The notes under the pieces: generated by a model
Databases searched by the model: none
What the model saw: the letters and a program-made list of their open reading frames with translations, nothing else
What the model was told of the DNA's origin: nothing
Made by a program: the position numbers and the translations under genes
NCBI RefSeq assembly: GCF_014841125.1
Contig: NZ_JACYTQ010000003.1
Location: 186,001 to 250,000 of the forward strand
Source of the DNA: Echinicola arenosa
GTDB taxonomy: Bacteria > Bacteroidota > Bacteroidia > Cytophagales > Cyclobacteriaceae
Reading direction: 5' to 3'
DNA: 64,000 bases
Shown: positions 19,401-30,572 of the stretch, in pieces
How positions within the stretch are numbered: position 1 is the first letter of the stretch
Layout: every line of letters starts with the position of its first letter

Positions 19401-19752
19401 AGCTTTGTTTAAGAAGGATCAATTATCCTATTCCAACGCCATGGCTTTTGATTACTGGATGCCAGAGAATCCAAATGCCAAATATAGAAGGTTGGATACT
19501 CCATCCAGCTTTGATGGAAGGCCATATGACCAGAGAAATTTTGTGAGACTGCAGGATGTTTCGATCGCTTACAATTTTAACTCTGAGTTTTTGGAGAGGT
19601 TACACATCCGAAATCTCAAAGTTAACCTGAGTGGTAAGAACTTAGCCACTTGGACCAAGTGGGAAGGTTGGGACCCTGAAACCGGAGTAGGTTTGGTGGC
19701 TGGTGTTCCATTAATGAGAAATTATACCCTAGGTTTAAACATTGAATTTTAA
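16417..19752 (+). CDS. SusC/RagA-type TonB-dependent transducer with STN domain
   Basis: 1111-aa outer-membrane receptor. Order: signal peptide (about 1-34), STN domain that talks to FecR (about 45-120, SFDVKQTSIDKVFEKI), carboxypeptidase-regulatory-like domain (about 130-210, GTVRDEDNEPIPGVSILIKG), TonB-box-like DEVVVIGYGT, plug (RGQNTL, PLIVLDGI) and a 22-stranded barrel ending in LGLNIEF. It imports oligosaccharides with its SusD partner, whose gene starts 10 bases later. The STN domain shows that it also signals to the FecR/sigma pair upstream. The GH95 enzyme in the same locus suggests a fucosylated or L-galactose-containing glycan ligand (inference). Confidence 0.95.
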   Translation: MKHLIPLLIPKGRCYQLIIAYLLMVVCSYNALASTDSQFKTDMSKVKVSFDVKQTSIDKVFEKIGTQTEFSFFYEQNLVKEVLPITLSVKNETLESVLYLLAESYQLQFKQVNDRISVKRSLQPKVEQHINVALTVKGTVRDEDNEPIPGVSILIKGTSSGTVTDLDGNYFIENVPDDGILVYSFIGYMKQEIPVDGRTELDVTLSLDTQSLDEVVVIGYGTVEKRDLTGAVASVDVKQQEELPNVNLFQSLQGRVPGLNVGATTSSGANPRIDIRGQNTLSSSAGDNAPLIVLDGIIYRGSMVDINPASVESVEVLKDGSAAAVYGSQASNGVILVTTKKGKQEGKPIINYSGQFSLQVPSKTLEPFNTAESKAFLDDVYWTDSRIGPEYLTPNQDFSVVPFLKTLQISEGYENNLDNDWWGMLTGDGHINKHDISIRGRSENSGYFVSAGILDQKGFIKNDDYQRISLNINMDTKITDWLKFGMETFLTSSDYSGVSPGVGAVFHLQTFAPLYDDNGDYVLEPNGTGLNPFLQYQIDDEEKRLNLFGNFHFDVQLPFLDGFNYRLNFGNNYINNIHNQFNPWGANYTGSGYKNRNERYSYIFDNIISYKRSFNDSHKLNVTLLYGVENIQTNYTNSSAQNFVNPTLGYNKLDAGDPTLNSLSSGAEKETSLYTMGRAIYTFNDRYMLTATVRRDGFSGFGSNSKFGIFPSIAAGWVMSEESFMEYSGIDYLKFRVSYGQTGRRGLSRYQTLARMGSTQSIVFGDGGSATIGQWISSMANDNLKWETTTGLNIGFDFELLKSRLYGNIEYYRNNTENILYDIQIPIITGFSSISTNIGNVKNHGLELALNGRIIQNSDMSLETGFNISRNRNEIVSILGADNNGDGKEDDIVSNQLFIGEPQNVVFDYEVIGMWQLEDEVPDGFFSGTYKLDDANGDGTITPDDRKILGYRDPSYRFGISNTFRYKNFSVYVFINSIQGGKDYYYADGSPYQDGALFKKDQLSYSNAMAFDYWMPENPNAKYRRLDTPSSFDGRPYDQRNFVRLQDVSIAYNFNSEFLERLHIRNLKVNLSGKNLATWTKWEGWDPETGVGLVAGVPLMRNYTLGLNIEF

Positions 19753-19762
19753 TAGAACAGCC

Positions 19763-21424
19763 ATGAAACGAAGATATAAAATCATACTGCCCATCTTGCT
19801 ATTGATCGCAAGTGTTTCTTGTAATGAATCAGAATGGTTGGAAGAAGAGCCTCTTGATTTCTACACACCAAGTAATTCATTTTCCAAACCCTCTGATTTT
19901 AATGCAGCTGTGGCCAGAATCTATGAAAATGTTTTCCCAACCCTATTAAACATAAACAGTAATGAAGGAAGGGCAATGCATTATCCTACTGATATTGCAT
20001 GGGATGCTATTGATATTACTCATGATCTAAACCTCTATACTGATAAACTTACTCCAACGACTTCTGTAGTCAATAATGTTTGGGGAAATTTATACCGAAT
20101 GGTTTTTGATGCCAATGTAGTTATAGGTAGAATAGATGCAGAAAATATTGGATTTACCTCTGAAGCTGAGAGAAATACGTACAAAGCAGAAGCCATGTTT
20201 TTTAGAGCCTTGGCTTATAGAACCTTAGTCATCTTATATGGAGGAGTTCCCATTATTTTGGAAGAGGTAACAAGTCCTAGAAGAGATTTTACCAGAGCCA
20301 CAAAAGATGAAGTAATTTCACAAATTGTCACTGATCTGCAATTTGCAGTTTCCAATTTACCAGAGGTTACAGAGCTTTCTGAAACAGGAAGACTGACTAA
20401 AGCAGCGGCAAATCATTTATTGGCTGAGGTTTATTTGATCAACGAAGATTGGGATGCAGCTATCTCCGCGGCATCAGCAGTGATCAATAATCCAAATTAC
20501 AGATTAATGACCGAAAGGTTTGGTACTAGAATGAATGAAGAAGGAGATGTTTACTGGGACCTTTTCAGAAGAAATAATCAAAACCGGACCAGTGGTAACA
20601 TGGAGTCAATCTGGGTAAGGCAGTATGAGTACTTGATTGATGGAGGTGGTGCTGGAAACCCTTGGCCCAGGTTTCTGATTCCCATGTATTGGCAGTTAAA
20701 AGATCCAGATGATAAAAATCTTTTTATTGGTCCATCAAATCAATATGGAGGACGGGGGATAGGCTGGTATGCACCTACTCCATATGTAAGACAACAAATT
20801 TGGGAAAGTGATTTTGACAATGATATCCGGAATTCAGGGAATAATATCATGAGGGATATTGTGGCCAATAATCCTGAGTCGGCTTATTATGGACAAAAGA
20901 TCGTAGAAAGTGGAGCGATAGAAAATTTCCCCAACACTTTAGATAGATGGTGGAGTGTGATTTTTGCAAAAGTAGCACCTATTAATAACTTTCCCGATGA
21001 ATTTGTGCTTGACCCTGCAACAGGCTTGCTTAATAATTCTTCCAATAATTCTTTCACTGATCAGTACATTTTCCGATTAGCTGAAACCTACCTTTTACGT
21101 GCAGAGGCATATTTAGGCAAGGGAGATCAGAGCAGTGCTGCTGCTGATATCAATGTGGTAAGAGCGAGGTCCAATGCTAATCCTGTTGCAGCTGGGGAAG
21201 TGGACATAGATTATATTTTGGATGAACGGGCTAGAGAGTTGGCCTGGGAAGAGCTGCGTCTACTGACCCTTATGCGATTGGGCAAACTCGTTGAAAGAGT
21301 AAAGCAATATAATCCTATAACTGGAGATAGAATTTCTGACCATCAAAATTTGTGGCCTATTCCTTTTAGGGAAATTGAGACCAATACTGAGGCTCAGCTA
21401 AGTCAAAATCCAGGATATTTCTAA
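19763..21424 (+). CDS. SusD/RagB-family glycan-binding lipoprotein
   Basis: 553-aa surface lipoprotein. I chose the ATG at 19763 because it places a lipoprotein signal (LLLIASVSC) at the N-terminus; a TTG inside the end of the susC gene (19742) is also in frame. TPR-like helices of the SusD fold include [19 protein letters not shown] and the C-terminal [19 protein letters not shown] with the [11 protein letters not shown]...LSQNPGY ending typical of the family. It caps the preceding SusC and binds its glycan at the cell surface. It is tightly linked to SusC. Confidence 0.95.
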   Translation: MKRRYKIILPILLLIASVSCNESEWLEEEPLDFYTPSNSFSKPSDFNAAVARIYENVFPTLLNINSNEGRAMHYPTDIAWDAIDITHDLNLYTDKLTPTTSVVNNVWGNLYRMVFDANVVIGRIDAENIGFTSEAERNTYKAEAMFFRALAYRTLVILYGGVPIILEEVTSPRRDFTRATKDEVISQIVTDLQFAVSNLPEVTELSETGRLTKAAANHLLAEVYLINEDWDAAISAASAVINNPNYRLMTERFGTRMNEEGDVYWDLFRRNNQNRTSGNMESIWVRQYEYLIDGGGAGNPWPRFLIPMYWQLKDPDDKNLFIGPSNQYGGRGIGWYAPTPYVRQQIWESDFDNDIRNSGNNIMRDIVANNPESAYYGQKIVESGAIENFPNTLDRWWSVIFAKVAPINNFPDEFVLDPATGLLNNSSNNSFTDQYIFRLAETYLLRAEAYLGKGDQSSAAADINVVRARSNANPVAAGEVDIDYILDERARELAWEELRLLTLMRLGKLVERVKQYNPITGDRISDHQNLWPIPFREIETNTEAQLSQNPGYF

Positions 21425-21525
21425 ATAAATTGAGATGGATACTAAGTTTTTGGTCTTTCTGGCCTAATTTTAATCACTTATCAGTGCGTGGCCAATGGCT
21501 GCGCACTTTATTTATCGGTTTATTA

Positions 21526-24177
21526 ATGAACATTATGAATTATACAGGACGGTATCTCCAAATTAAAGCCATTTGTTTTATCTTTTTTTTAGTTTCATTT
21601 TCTTCTTTTGGCCAGAAAGTCACCGTTAACTCAAATATTAAGCAAGATTTAGAGGTTTGGTATGACAAACCTGCAAAGGAATGGACAGAAGCCATCCCAA
21701 TAGGAAATGCTTTTATGGGGGGAATGGTCTTTGGTGGTGTTGAAAAAGAGAGAATCCAAATGAATGAAGCTACCCTTTATTCTGGAGATCCAGATTATAC
21801 ATTTAAGAGTATCAATGTACGAAAGCGTTATCCTGAAGTGATGGCGTTGCTTGAAGATGGTGAGTATAAAAAGGCTCAGGACATTATCCAGAAAGATTGG
21901 TTGGGAAGAGCGCAGCAGTGCTTTCAGCCCATGGGGGATTTATGGTTGGAGTTTGATCATGATGGACAGGTAAAAGATTATAAGAGAAGCTTGGATTTAG
22001 GTAAATCGATAGTTTCAGTTAAATACAAAGTGGATGGGGTAAATTATACTAGGGAGTATTTTGCCAGCTATCCTGACCATATCATTGTTGTAAAAGTAAG
22101 TGCCGATAAACCTGGTATGATTAACTGTAAAGTCAGCCTTTCAACACCACATGAACCCACAGCCAAGAATTTTAAAGATGGGAATCAACTCGTTCTTCAA
22201 GGAAAAGCACCGGGAATAGCCTTAAGAAGAGACCTTGAAAGGGTTATTAGGGAAGGGGATCAACATAAATACCCTGAAATATTTGATAAGGAAGGAAAGG
22301 TAAAGCCAGGAGCCAAGCAAGTCATGTATGATGAAGAGGTTTTTGGTTTAGGGATGGCATTTGACACTAGAGTGGTAACCAGAAATAAAGGAGGCAAGGT
22401 AGTAGTCGAAGATGATGCAGCATATGTAGAAAATGCTGATGAAGCTGTGTTTATTATTTCTGCCGCTACCAGTTATAATGGCTTTGATAAGTCACCAGCA
22501 TTTGAAGGGGTTGATTATGAGGCCAAAGTGAAAGGCTTGTTCAATGATGTCAAAGAGAAAGATTATGATGAATTATGTCAACGACATTTAGCTGATTATA
22601 AAGGTCTATTTAACCGAGTTGCTTTAAGCATAGAGAAACCTGGAAAGCAATCCAAGCTACCAACGGACCAGAGGGTAAAACTTTTCCAAAATGGCCAAGA
22701 CCAATCACTAGTTGGTTTGTACTTTCAATTTGGTCGGTATTTGATGATATCAGGATCCAGACCAGGTGGCCAACCGCTCAACTTACAAGGTATTTGGAAT
22801 GCAGAAGTCATCCCTCCATGGGCGAGTGCCTATACGATGAATATTAATTTAGAAATGAATTACTGGCCAGCAGAACTGACCAATCTTTCAGAATGTCATG
22901 AGCCTTTGTTTCAAGCAATAAAGGAATTAGCCATTAATGGTGAAGTAACTGCCAGGGATATGTTTGGCAATCAAGGTTGGGTGGCCAATCACAATATGAC
23001 CGTTTGGAGGCATGCAGAACCTGTGGATTTATGTGCCTGTTCTTTTTGGCCAATGACGGCAGGTTGGTTGCTGAGCCATATGTGGGAGCGTTATTTGTTC
23101 ACAGGGGATAAAGAGTTTTTAGAAACAGAAATATTCCCCTTATTGGAAGGGGCAGTGTTATTTTACAAAGACTGGTTGGTGCCTAACAGGGAAGGCTATT
23201 TGGTGACCCCCGTTGGACATAGTCCAGAAAACAAGTTTTATTTTAGAGATAAAGAATTTTCTACCCAAAGCCCTGGGCCAACTATGGACATGGCGATTAT
23301 CCGAGAATCATTTTCACGTTATTTAGAAGCCTGTCAGAAACTTGGTTATGATACCGATATTGAGGAAGAAATAAGCTTAAAGCTGGAAAAATTATTACCT
23401 TATCAAATAGGGAAGTATGGTCAGCTTCAAGAGTGGCAATTTGATTTTGAGGAACAAGAGCCTCATCATCGACACATTTCTCATTTGTATGGATTTCATC
23501 CCGGTAATCAGATTGATATGTGGAATACCCCGGAGTTAGCTAAAGCAGTCAAACAATCAATGGTTAGGAGAGGTGATCAAGCAACAGGATGGTCTATGGG
23601 ATGGAAAGTGAATATATGGGCCAGGCTGTATGATGGTGATAAATCGTTGAAATTGTTAACAAATCTTCTTCAACTAGTAAGAGAAGGTGAAGAGGGGAGT
23701 TCTCGCAGCGGAACATATACCAATCTTTTTGATGCGCACCCACCATTCCAGATTGATGGGAATTTTGGGGCTACGGCTGGAATTGCGGAAATGTTGGTGC
23801 AAAGTCATAATGGAGAAATCTATCTTCTTCCTGCGTTACCGAAAGCTTGGAAAAGTGGTCAAGTAAAAGGACTTAAGGCGAGAGGAGGTTTTGAAATAGA
23901 CCTGGCTTGGGAAAATGGAGAATTGACACATGCTATTATCCATTCTTCTTTGGAGGGGAATTGTAGGGTCAGAACCAATAAACCTGTGAAGGTTATTAAT
24001 GCATCAACTATTGCGGCAAAGGGGGATAATCCTAATGAATTATTTAAGTATGTAAAATCTGGAGGAGAGATCATCAAAGACTCTTCCCAATTAATTGAAA
24101 TGGAATTCCCAGAAAGTGAAGCTATAGATTTCCTCGCTAAGTCTGGTGAAGTTTATGAAATTCATGTTGTAAAGTGA
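21526..24177 (+). CDS. GH95 glycoside hydrolase (alpha-L-fucosidase / alpha-L-galactosidase)
   Basis: 883-aa secreted enzyme. The start is chosen among in-frame codons: ATG 21526 or ATG 21535 gives a signal peptide ([18 protein letters not shown]); the frame is open upstream to a TTG at 21430, which would put 32 extra residues before it. The N-terminal beta-sandwich domain starts at [21 protein letters not shown]. The (alpha/alpha)6 catalytic domain shows the Asn pair in [13 protein letters not shown] (about residue 440), the Glu of HSPEN (about 565) and the Asp of QIDGNFG (about 741), matching the inverting mechanism of GH95. The family releases alpha-1,2-linked L-fucose or L-galactose. It is the last gene of the locus; no second enzyme follows. 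Confidence 0.9.
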   Translation: MNIMNYTGRYLQIKAICFIFFLVSFSSFGQKVTVNSNIKQDLEVWYDKPAKEWTEAIPIGNAFMGGMVFGGVEKERIQMNEATLYSGDPDYTFKSINVRKRYPEVMALLEDGEYKKAQDIIQKDWLGRAQQCFQPMGDLWLEFDHDGQVKDYKRSLDLGKSIVSVKYKVDGVNYTREYFASYPDHIIVVKVSADKPGMINCKVSLSTPHEPTAKNFKDGNQLVLQGKAPGIALRRDLERVIREGDQHKYPEIFDKEGKVKPGAKQVMYDEEVFGLGMAFDTRVVTRNKGGKVVVEDDAAYVENADEAVFIISAATSYNGFDKSPAFEGVDYEAKVKGLFNDVKEKDYDELCQRHLADYKGLFNRVALSIEKPGKQSKLPTDQRVKLFQNGQDQSLVGLYFQFGRYLMISGSRPGGQPLNLQGIWNAEVIPPWASAYTMNINLEMNYWPAELTNLSECHEPLFQAIKELAINGEVTARDMFGNQGWVANHNMTVWRHAEPVDLCACSFWPMTAGWLLSHMWERYLFTGDKEFLETEIFPLLEGAVLFYKDWLVPNREGYLVTPVGHSPENKFYFRDKEFSTQSPGPTMDMAIIRESFSRYLEACQKLGYDTDIEEEISLKLEKLLPYQIGKYGQLQEWQFDFEEQEPHHRHISHLYGFHPGNQIDMWNTPELAKAVKQSMVRRGDQATGWSMGWKVNIWARLYDGDKSLKLLTNLLQLVREGEEGSSRSGTYTNLFDAHPPFQIDGNFGATAGIAEMLVQSHNGEIYLLPALPKAWKSGQVKGLKARGGFEIDLAWENGELTHAIIHSSLEGNCRVRTNKPVKVINASTIAAKGDNPNELFKYVKSGGEIIKDSSQLIEMEFPESEAIDFLAKSGEVYEIHVVK

Positions 24178-24630
24178 ATTTATAGAGAGAGTAATTTGGG
24201 AATACAACACAGAATGTTTTTTTCTGACAAACTACTACAGGGGTCTTATAACCAAAATATTGAAAGGTATGTACCCAAGTTTTTCCAGGACTTAAGGTGT
24301 AGACAAGCCTGAATCACTGATAAGAGAAACACGGCTAAAACACGGGATAAACACGGCTTAACTAGGGGTTAAATATGGGTTAAAGAGTCAATGTTAAAAA
24401 TGTTACATTCATTAATATGGACCATTTTAACACCAGTAACCTGACTCCCACTGCCTGTCCGTCCCACAACGGAGATTCCACGGGCCTAGGAGGGGCAGTA
24501 GAAAGGTTTAGACAATCATTTCTGTGAGATCTGAGCTGTTTTTGAGAGAATGTTTTGAAGGGGTAAATTTACTGGTGAAATAGCGGATATACAGATTACT
24601 TAATTACAATTTTTGGAATTAAACATTAAA
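24178..24630. other. Gene-free region between convergent PULs
   Basis: No coding region seen. A short stretch (24330-24385) repeats CACGG and GGTTAAA-like words, and a GC-richer segment at 24451-24498 can form an interrupted hairpin (CTGCC...GGCAG, CCGT...ACGG). It may be degenerate remnant sequence. Confidence 0.4.
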
Positions 24631-24657
24631 AAACCAGCCTTCATAAAAGGCTGGTTT
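24631..24657. terminator. Bidirectional terminator between the two PULs
   Basis: 11-bp perfect stem AAACCAGCCTT / AAGGCTGGTTT with a short loop. It is flanked by A-rich sequence on the left and T-rich sequence on the right, so it can end transcripts from both directions. Confidence 0.8.
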
Positions 24658-24715
24658 AATTTTTAACAAACCCCAATAGGTCTAAAAATAACCTATGAAA
24701 TTTTAAGTGGTTTTA

Positions 24716-26866
24716 TCAATAACCTGGATTCTGGTAAGCTGATCTTTCATCAGGACCTAAAGGATCGCCGTTTTCATCTGTCAATTGATCCAAGTAGTTA
24801 AAGGGCCATACCCTGAATGTGTGGTGTGGCTGTAATTGACCTTTTCCATTTCCGTCTTGACCATTTCCGCCACCTGTATTTGTTGCCACAGGCCAAAGAC
24901 CTGAGGCACTTGACGCCATCTGGTTGTGGTAATAAACCCTATCGTAAAGTATACCTGCGTTGTGAAGGTCCTCCCACATAATGCCCTCTCCCAAAAACTC
25001 CCTGTTCTTTTCATTGTAAATAAAGTGGATGAACATTTCTTCTTTTGAGGCAACTGTAGGGATATATCCTTCTCTTTCTGCTTCTATTGTACCTGGTGTA
25101 AAAAAGGCTTCAGTAACTGCTAGTTCACTATAAGAATTTCCTGATGCTGGGTAGGGTGGGGCCAACTCAACTGGACTTAGTTGATTGGCTTCAGGATACC
25201 ATTGAACCAGTACCCCAGGCCTGGATTCGCCACCTTTGTAAGCAGCCCTTTCTCTAAGGACATTAATATCTGCGACAGCGGACCCATAATCTCCTTTTCT
25301 GCCGTATGCCTCCGCCCTGATCAGGTAGGTTTCTGCCAAACGCATTAAGATAGCATCCCTGGTTCCCTGTTCACTGTTGAAATTCCCCTCATCCGAACTT
25401 CCTCCCCTCAATGGATCCACGTACTTTTTGACCGAAAGGTAGGGGGCTGTTTGAGTAGCCAAACCCATGTTGGCACCGTTGATAAATAATCGGTAATAGT
25501 AGTTGCCTGTCGAAGCAGAACGGACCCACCTAACCATGAACTGGTAAGGCTGGCTCATTGCAGTCAAGGAGTCCAAGGCATCTTCTCTTGAGTTTTCAAG
25601 GTAAATCAACGCAGATTCCCCTTGTTTGATCCTCTTTTCTCCAGCAGAAACCGTTGGGGCATCAGCGGGTTTGTTTGCATTCCACCAATTAGCACTTGTC
25701 TGATTCCAGTTATAAGAAGTGGATGTGGCATTAGGCATGTTGCTAATATATTCATGTCTGAACGTTTTGGCATATCTTGAATCGTGCATTTTGCTGTTGA
25801 AGTTATCATAGCCCCAATCAGTGGGCTTGAATGTACCGAACGGTCTTCCATATTCCATAGTCCTGCTAACTCCACTTTCTTGGGTATAATTGCCAACATG
25901 ATAATTGACTGATCGATTTCCTCCAAATCTTCCATTCAGTCCAATATTGGTGTCAAATTGTGCTGACCAGATTACTTCAGAATGTGGATTGGTTTCTGAA
26001 ATTGCAGGATCAAACAAAGTCCAATAGTCCGGGGCAAGGCCCTGTGAATTATCAATAACCTCAGAAGCATAGAAAATAGTACTATCCAGATCAGTAGTAA
26101 CACTTCCTTTATACAGCATGGCCAAGTGTTCCTGACCATTATTTTGAAATCCGGCAGCCTGGGCCCTGTTCAAGTAAAGCTTTGCTAAAAAGTGACCAGC
26201 AGCCCATTTTGTAACCCTGCCCCTAGGTGCAGTGGTAGGCAGGTGCTCATAGGCAAAGCGGACATCCGAAATAATCTGAGTATAGATGTCTTCAAGGGTA
26301 GATTTGGGGTAATAATAAATTCCGTTATCTTCACTTTTGGGAGTCAATAGCAAAGGAACATCGCCCAGTTGATTGGATACAAGGTAGAAGGCCCAAGCCC
26401 TTAGAAACAAGACTTCCCCTTTTCTCTGGTCAGCAAATTCTTGGTCAGTACCATAGATTCCCGGAGCCGAATTCTCAATGATGTCTAATGCAATGTTGCA
26501 ATTGTTGATATGGGGGTAGGCACCCATCGGTGCATAACTTGAATTGGCTGATCCAAGATAATTGTTGACATTACCAGCAATGTTGCTCAGGTCATTACCA
26601 TAAATACCGTTTTCCATTCTAGCCCATGAAGCATTAGTGGTCATGTAGGCGTCCGTTTCTGCCTGTGTAAGTCTAGCACCATTGGCATCCCATTCATGTT
26701 TTACCCTTGCATAGACATATAGTCCGTTGATCAGTGATTCCAAACCGTTTTCGTCATTGTAATAATCCTGTGTGAGGTTGGAAACCTGTTTTTCTTCTAG
26801 AAAATCTGTGCATGAGAATAGCCCGATGGCCAAAATCATGGTGATGATATAATTATATTTTTTCAT
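24716..26866 (-). CDS. SusD/RagB-family lipoprotein (large)
   Basis: 716-aa surface lipoprotein, longer than the usual 500-600 aa. The signal peptide with lipobox (ILAIGLFSC) is followed by TDFLEEKQVSNLTQDYY, typical of SusD-like proteins. Helical SusD motifs include GEVLFLRAWAFYLVSNQLGDVPLLL and AILMRLAETYLIRAEAYGRKGDYGSA, and it ends in AYQNPGY. The gene starts 17 bases after the SusC partner. It would form the surface lid of that transporter. Confidence 0.93.
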   Translation of the reverse strand: MKKYNYIITMILAIGLFSCTDFLEEKQVSNLTQDYYNDENGLESLINGLYVYARVKHEWDANGARLTQAETDAYMTTNASWARMENGIYGNDLSNIAGNVNNYLGSANSSYAPMGAYPHINNCNIALDIIENSAPGIYGTDQEFADQRKGEVLFLRAWAFYLVSNQLGDVPLLLTPKSEDNGIYYYPKSTLEDIYTQIISDVRFAYEHLPTTAPRGRVTKWAAGHFLAKLYLNRAQAAGFQNNGQEHLAMLYKGSVTTDLDSTIFYASEVIDNSQGLAPDYWTLFDPAISETNPHSEVIWSAQFDTNIGLNGRFGGNRSVNYHVGNYTQESGVSRTMEYGRPFGTFKPTDWGYDNFNSKMHDSRYAKTFRHEYISNMPNATSTSYNWNQTSANWWNANKPADAPTVSAGEKRIKQGESALIYLENSREDALDSLTAMSQPYQFMVRWVRSASTGNYYYRLFINGANMGLATQTAPYLSVKKYVDPLRGGSSDEGNFNSEQGTRDAILMRLAETYLIRAEAYGRKGDYGSAVADINVLRERAAYKGGESRPGVLVQWYPEANQLSPVELAPPYPASGNSYSELAVTEAFFTPGTIEAEREGYIPTVASKEEMFIHFIYNEKNREFLGEGIMWEDLHNAGILYDRVYYHNQMASSASGLWPVATNTGGGNGQDGNGKGQLQPHHTFRVWPFNYLDQLTDENGDPLGPDERSAYQNPGY

Positions 26867-26883
26867 GATGTCGCTATTTTAGG

Positions 26884-29800
26884 TTAAAATCCTGCCTTTA
26901 AAGTGAATACAAGACTTTGGGGAAGAATGGTATTGCTGTTCATACCACCAAGTACATCACCAGAGCCATTCCTTCGTTCCCAGGAGTTATCATCATCAGG
27001 ATTGATACCCCAGCCGACAACCTCACCCCCGAAAAGGAAAGGATTGATTATCTGTGCATTGATTGATAAGTTGGAAAGGAATAGTTTTTCAACAATGTTG
27101 GTAGGGAATTGGTAGCCCAAAGTGATATGACGGATTGCCACAAACGAACCGTCATTGAATTGCATGGAACTACTGATGTTTTCTACGTTCGCCCCCATGA
27201 TTGGAAGGGGCCACTTACCACCAGGGTTGTCCCAGTCCCAAAAATCGGTTTCATATCGACCATTGGGGTAAATACCCCCGTAATGTGGGTAGCCTCCCAT
27301 ATAAGTTTGACCTATACGCGCATAGGCCATAAAGCTCAAGGTCCAGTCCCCATACCCAAATGTATTGGTGAGACCTCCCGTCCATTTAGGTTGTCGGCTT
27401 CCTACTACGACACGATCGTCAGCATTGATGGTGTAATCCCCGTTCTGGTCAACGACCTTTACCGTTCCAGGATAAAAACGATGGCCGTTTTCATTGAATT
27501 GCCTCATTTCTTCTAAGTCTGCTTCCGTATTTTGCCAAATGCCGTCATTCTCATAATCATAGAAGGTGTGGATGGGATGTCCGATAAAAAGATTATTGGA
27601 AATCATATCTTCCTCACCGTTTACAAGTTCTGTTATTTCTTCACGGTTGATGCCGAAATTGATATCAGTCTGCCAGAAAAAATTTCCTTTGTCCATGTTA
27701 ATGGTGGAAAGGGTCAATTCAAATCCACGATTTTGGGTGCTGCCAATATTTTCGAATTTTTGTACATATCCAGTTACAGCAGGAATACTCCTTTGGAAGA
27801 TCAGCCCTGTAGTATTCATTTTATAGAATTCAAAAGTACCCTTGATCCGACCCTTAAAGGTCATAAAGTCTAGCCCGGCATTTAACTGTGCTGTCTTTTC
27901 CCAACCTAAGTCTGGATTTCGAACAAGTTGTGGCAAGAAACCGATCGCTGCATTGCTTTCAAATACGTATGGATTCCTGCTCAAGGGGCCACTAGTGGTG
28001 TAGGGGCTTACAGAGGAATTGCCTGTTACGCCATATCCCAACCTTACCTTTAACTCGTCCATCCAGTTGACATTGGACATAAATTCCTCTTCCTGTATTT
28101 TCCAAGCCACGGAGAAGGATGGGAAAAAATCCCATTTTTGACCAGGCGCGAGGACAGATGCTCCATCATATCGCCCTGATGCGGTTAACAGGTATTTGTC
28201 CATAAGGGTATAGTTTACCCTAGCCATATATGACTGGATAGTATTTTCAGTAAATGATGAGCCATACCCATCTGGTCTTCCATTCGTATTGGAGCTAAGG
28301 TCATACCACATACTGGCAGGTACAATGGTATTGGACACGCCTATACTCAACCCTTCCATTCTGGAATATTGTGATGATTGGAGCAAAGTCACACCGATGG
28401 TGTGGATGTCATTGAAAGTTTTATCAATAAATAGTAGGTTCTCTGCTACCCAAGAGAAATTTTCTTCCCTACTCATCCCAGCGGTATTAGGACGTACGGT
28501 AAGGTGATTCGAAGATTCAGGGCCTGTCCAACTACCATTTCTGAAATTTCGCATTTGCCCACCAAAATTCAATCGGTACCTTAACCAAGGTGTGAATTTA
28601 ATTTCGGTATAAATATTGGCCATTAAGGAGGAAGCCCGGCGTTCATTAATGGCTTGATCGATGTCCATGATAGGGTTCCATAGATTTAGATTTCCTCCTG
28701 GGTTTTGGATTAAATTTCCGGCATCATCCCTAGGGATCGCATAGGGAAACTGATCATTAGCCCTGGAAAAAAGATCTTTTGACCCAGTATTGCTGGTATT
28801 GGGTCCCATGAATCCATAGTTCTGGATGGAGAAGGAGCCTAACACTGAAGATCCTACCGTTAGCCATTTGGTGGGGGATATGTCTCCGTTTATGTTGAGG
28901 GTAAAACGTTCAAAATCCTGATCTTTCTGGACACCGACCTGGTTGTAATAACCTAAAGAAAGGTACAAACTTGAATTTTCACTGCCAGAAGAAAGGGATA
29001 GCTGTTGGATATTTGTAATGCCTTGTCTGGTTACTTCATCCTGCCAATCATAAGTGCGTACGTTTTCTGAATTGTAGATTGGAACTTGGTCTGGCCATCC
29101 CATTGCCTGTTCGGCAGCTGTGGTAGGGCGATACCGTGGTGTTACTCCAAACTCCTCCCATTCATAACCCATCCAAACACCATCACGGGCATAGGTGTCT
29201 TGGCTTAGCCCTAGTACTTCCTCATCCAAAAATGGATCAGGGTACCAAGACTGAGCTGGTAGGCTTAGGTCTTCAACATTCGCATCGCCGTAAAGCCTTC
29301 CGTTGATCATGGATTCTCTCCAAAGGTCAATATATTGACCTCCATTTTTCCAAACAGTCAGGTTTTTATAGGAATCGAAGGATACGGTAGAATTATAATT
29401 TACCTGGAGCCTTCCTTTTTTTCCCTTTTTAGTGGTTACTAAAATCACTCCATTTGCACCTCTAGAACCGTAAATGGCCGTTGCCGAGGCATCCTTAAGG
29501 ATTTCTACAGAGGCTATGTCATTAGGATTGATATCATTGAGTGAAAAACTATTTACACCCAATTGGGAAATAACGGGTATCCCGTCAATGACATATAGAG
29601 GATCGTTAGAGGCATTAATGGACCGATTCCCTCTGATCCGAACTGTAGGCAATTCTCCAGGTCTTACATTTGAATTTACATGGACACCAGCAGCATTGCC
29701 TTGCAGTGCCTGTACTACATTTGTTACGGGTCGCTCTTCTATTTTTTCGGCACTTACGCTGGAAATGGCACCAGTAAGGTCACTCTTTTTCTGGGTTCCA

Positions 29801-30459
29801 TAGCCGATTACTACTACCTCGCCGAGCTGTTGCATGTCTACCTCCATGGTAATGTCCAGTCGAGTGCTGCTTCCTACCACAACTTCCTTGGTTTGAAAAC
29901 CAATTGAGGAAAATACCAAGATGGTGGAAGCATCAGGAACCGATAGGGAATATTTTCCATCAATATCTGTTACGGTTCCGGTTCCAGCCCCTTTTATGAC
30001 TACATTTACTCCAGGCAGTGGAAGGTTATCCTCCCCCGAAATAACCGTACCTGTTACTTCTATGTCTAGTGTTTCTACAATTTCAACAAAGGGGGAAGAA
30101 GGAGGGCGAGTTACACTGATGTTATTGTTTACTTGTTTAAAGTGGAGTCCAGTTTGTTGGACTATATCTGTTAGTACCCTATAAAGGGAGGCATTTTGAT
30201 AGGAGAGGCTAATTTCACCCATATTTTTCAAATCGGTCTCATTATAAGCGAAAAGGTATCCAGTTTTATCTTCAAGTTCATCGACTACTGCTTCAAATGA
30301 TCCCTTAATATCGATATCGAGGAAAACCTGTTCAATATTCTTCGGGGTCTGTCCTTTGACAAGCCCTGCATAGCTGAGTCCACAGCACATCAGACAGGAA
30401 AGGTAAATGAACAGGCGAACTGTGCCTGTTATCCACCAGAGTGTTTGGGTTATTTTCAT
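26884..30459 (-). CDS. SusC/RagA-type TonB-dependent transducer with STN domain
   Basis: 1191-aa outer-membrane receptor. I use the ATG at 30459 (MKITQTLWWITG, then a hydrophobic signal segment); a further in-frame start 13 codons upstream (30498) is possible. Order: signal, STN domain (VFLDIDIKGSFEAVVDELEDKTG), regulatory-like domain (GTVISGEDNLPLPGVNVVIKG), TonB-box-like GEVVVIGYGTQKKSD, plug with SVEILKDASATAIYGSRGANG, and a barrel ending in LVFTLKAGF. It works with the downstream SusD protein and signals to the upstream FecR/sigma pair. Confidence 0.95.
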   Translation of the reverse strand: MKITQTLWWITGTVRLFIYLSCLMCCGLSYAGLVKGQTPKNIEQVFLDIDIKGSFEAVVDELEDKTGYLFAYNETDLKNMGEISLSYQNASLYRVLTDIVQQTGLHFKQVNNNISVTRPPSSPFVEIVETLDIEVTGTVISGEDNLPLPGVNVVIKGAGTGTVTDIDGKYSLSVPDASTILVFSSIGFQTKEVVVGSSTRLDITMEVDMQQLGEVVVIGYGTQKKSDLTGAISSVSAEKIEERPVTNVVQALQGNAAGVHVNSNVRPGELPTVRIRGNRSINASNDPLYVIDGIPVISQLGVNSFSLNDINPNDIASVEILKDASATAIYGSRGANGVILVTTKKGKKGRLQVNYNSTVSFDSYKNLTVWKNGGQYIDLWRESMINGRLYGDANVEDLSLPAQSWYPDPFLDEEVLGLSQDTYARDGVWMGYEWEEFGVTPRYRPTTAAEQAMGWPDQVPIYNSENVRTYDWQDEVTRQGITNIQQLSLSSGSENSSLYLSLGYYNQVGVQKDQDFERFTLNINGDISPTKWLTVGSSVLGSFSIQNYGFMGPNTSNTGSKDLFSRANDQFPYAIPRDDAGNLIQNPGGNLNLWNPIMDIDQAINERRASSLMANIYTEIKFTPWLRYRLNFGGQMRNFRNGSWTGPESSNHLTVRPNTAGMSREENFSWVAENLLFIDKTFNDIHTIGVTLLQSSQYSRMEGLSIGVSNTIVPASMWYDLSSNTNGRPDGYGSSFTENTIQSYMARVNYTLMDKYLLTASGRYDGASVLAPGQKWDFFPSFSVAWKIQEEEFMSNVNWMDELKVRLGYGVTGNSSVSPYTTSGPLSRNPYVFESNAAIGFLPQLVRNPDLGWEKTAQLNAGLDFMTFKGRIKGTFEFYKMNTTGLIFQRSIPAVTGYVQKFENIGSTQNRGFELTLSTINMDKGNFFWQTDINFGINREEITELVNGEEDMISNNLFIGHPIHTFYDYENDGIWQNTEADLEEMRQFNENGHRFYPGTVKVVDQNGDYTINADDRVVVGSRQPKWTGGLTNTFGYGDWTLSFMAYARIGQTYMGGYPHYGGIYPNGRYETDFWDWDNPGGKWPLPIMGANVENISSSMQFNDGSFVAIRHITLGYQFPTNIVEKLFLSNLSINAQIINPFLFGGEVVGWGINPDDDNSWERRNGSGDVLGGMNSNTILPQSLVFTLKAGF

Positions 30460-30572
30460 GGTTTGTTTTGGATTAAATTGGTAAATGTTTAAAATCATTG
30501 GATTCCTGAGAACAATGCCTCAGGAAAGTTTTTGTGAAGGTTGTTTTCATAGATTTGGGTTTTTATTTGTTA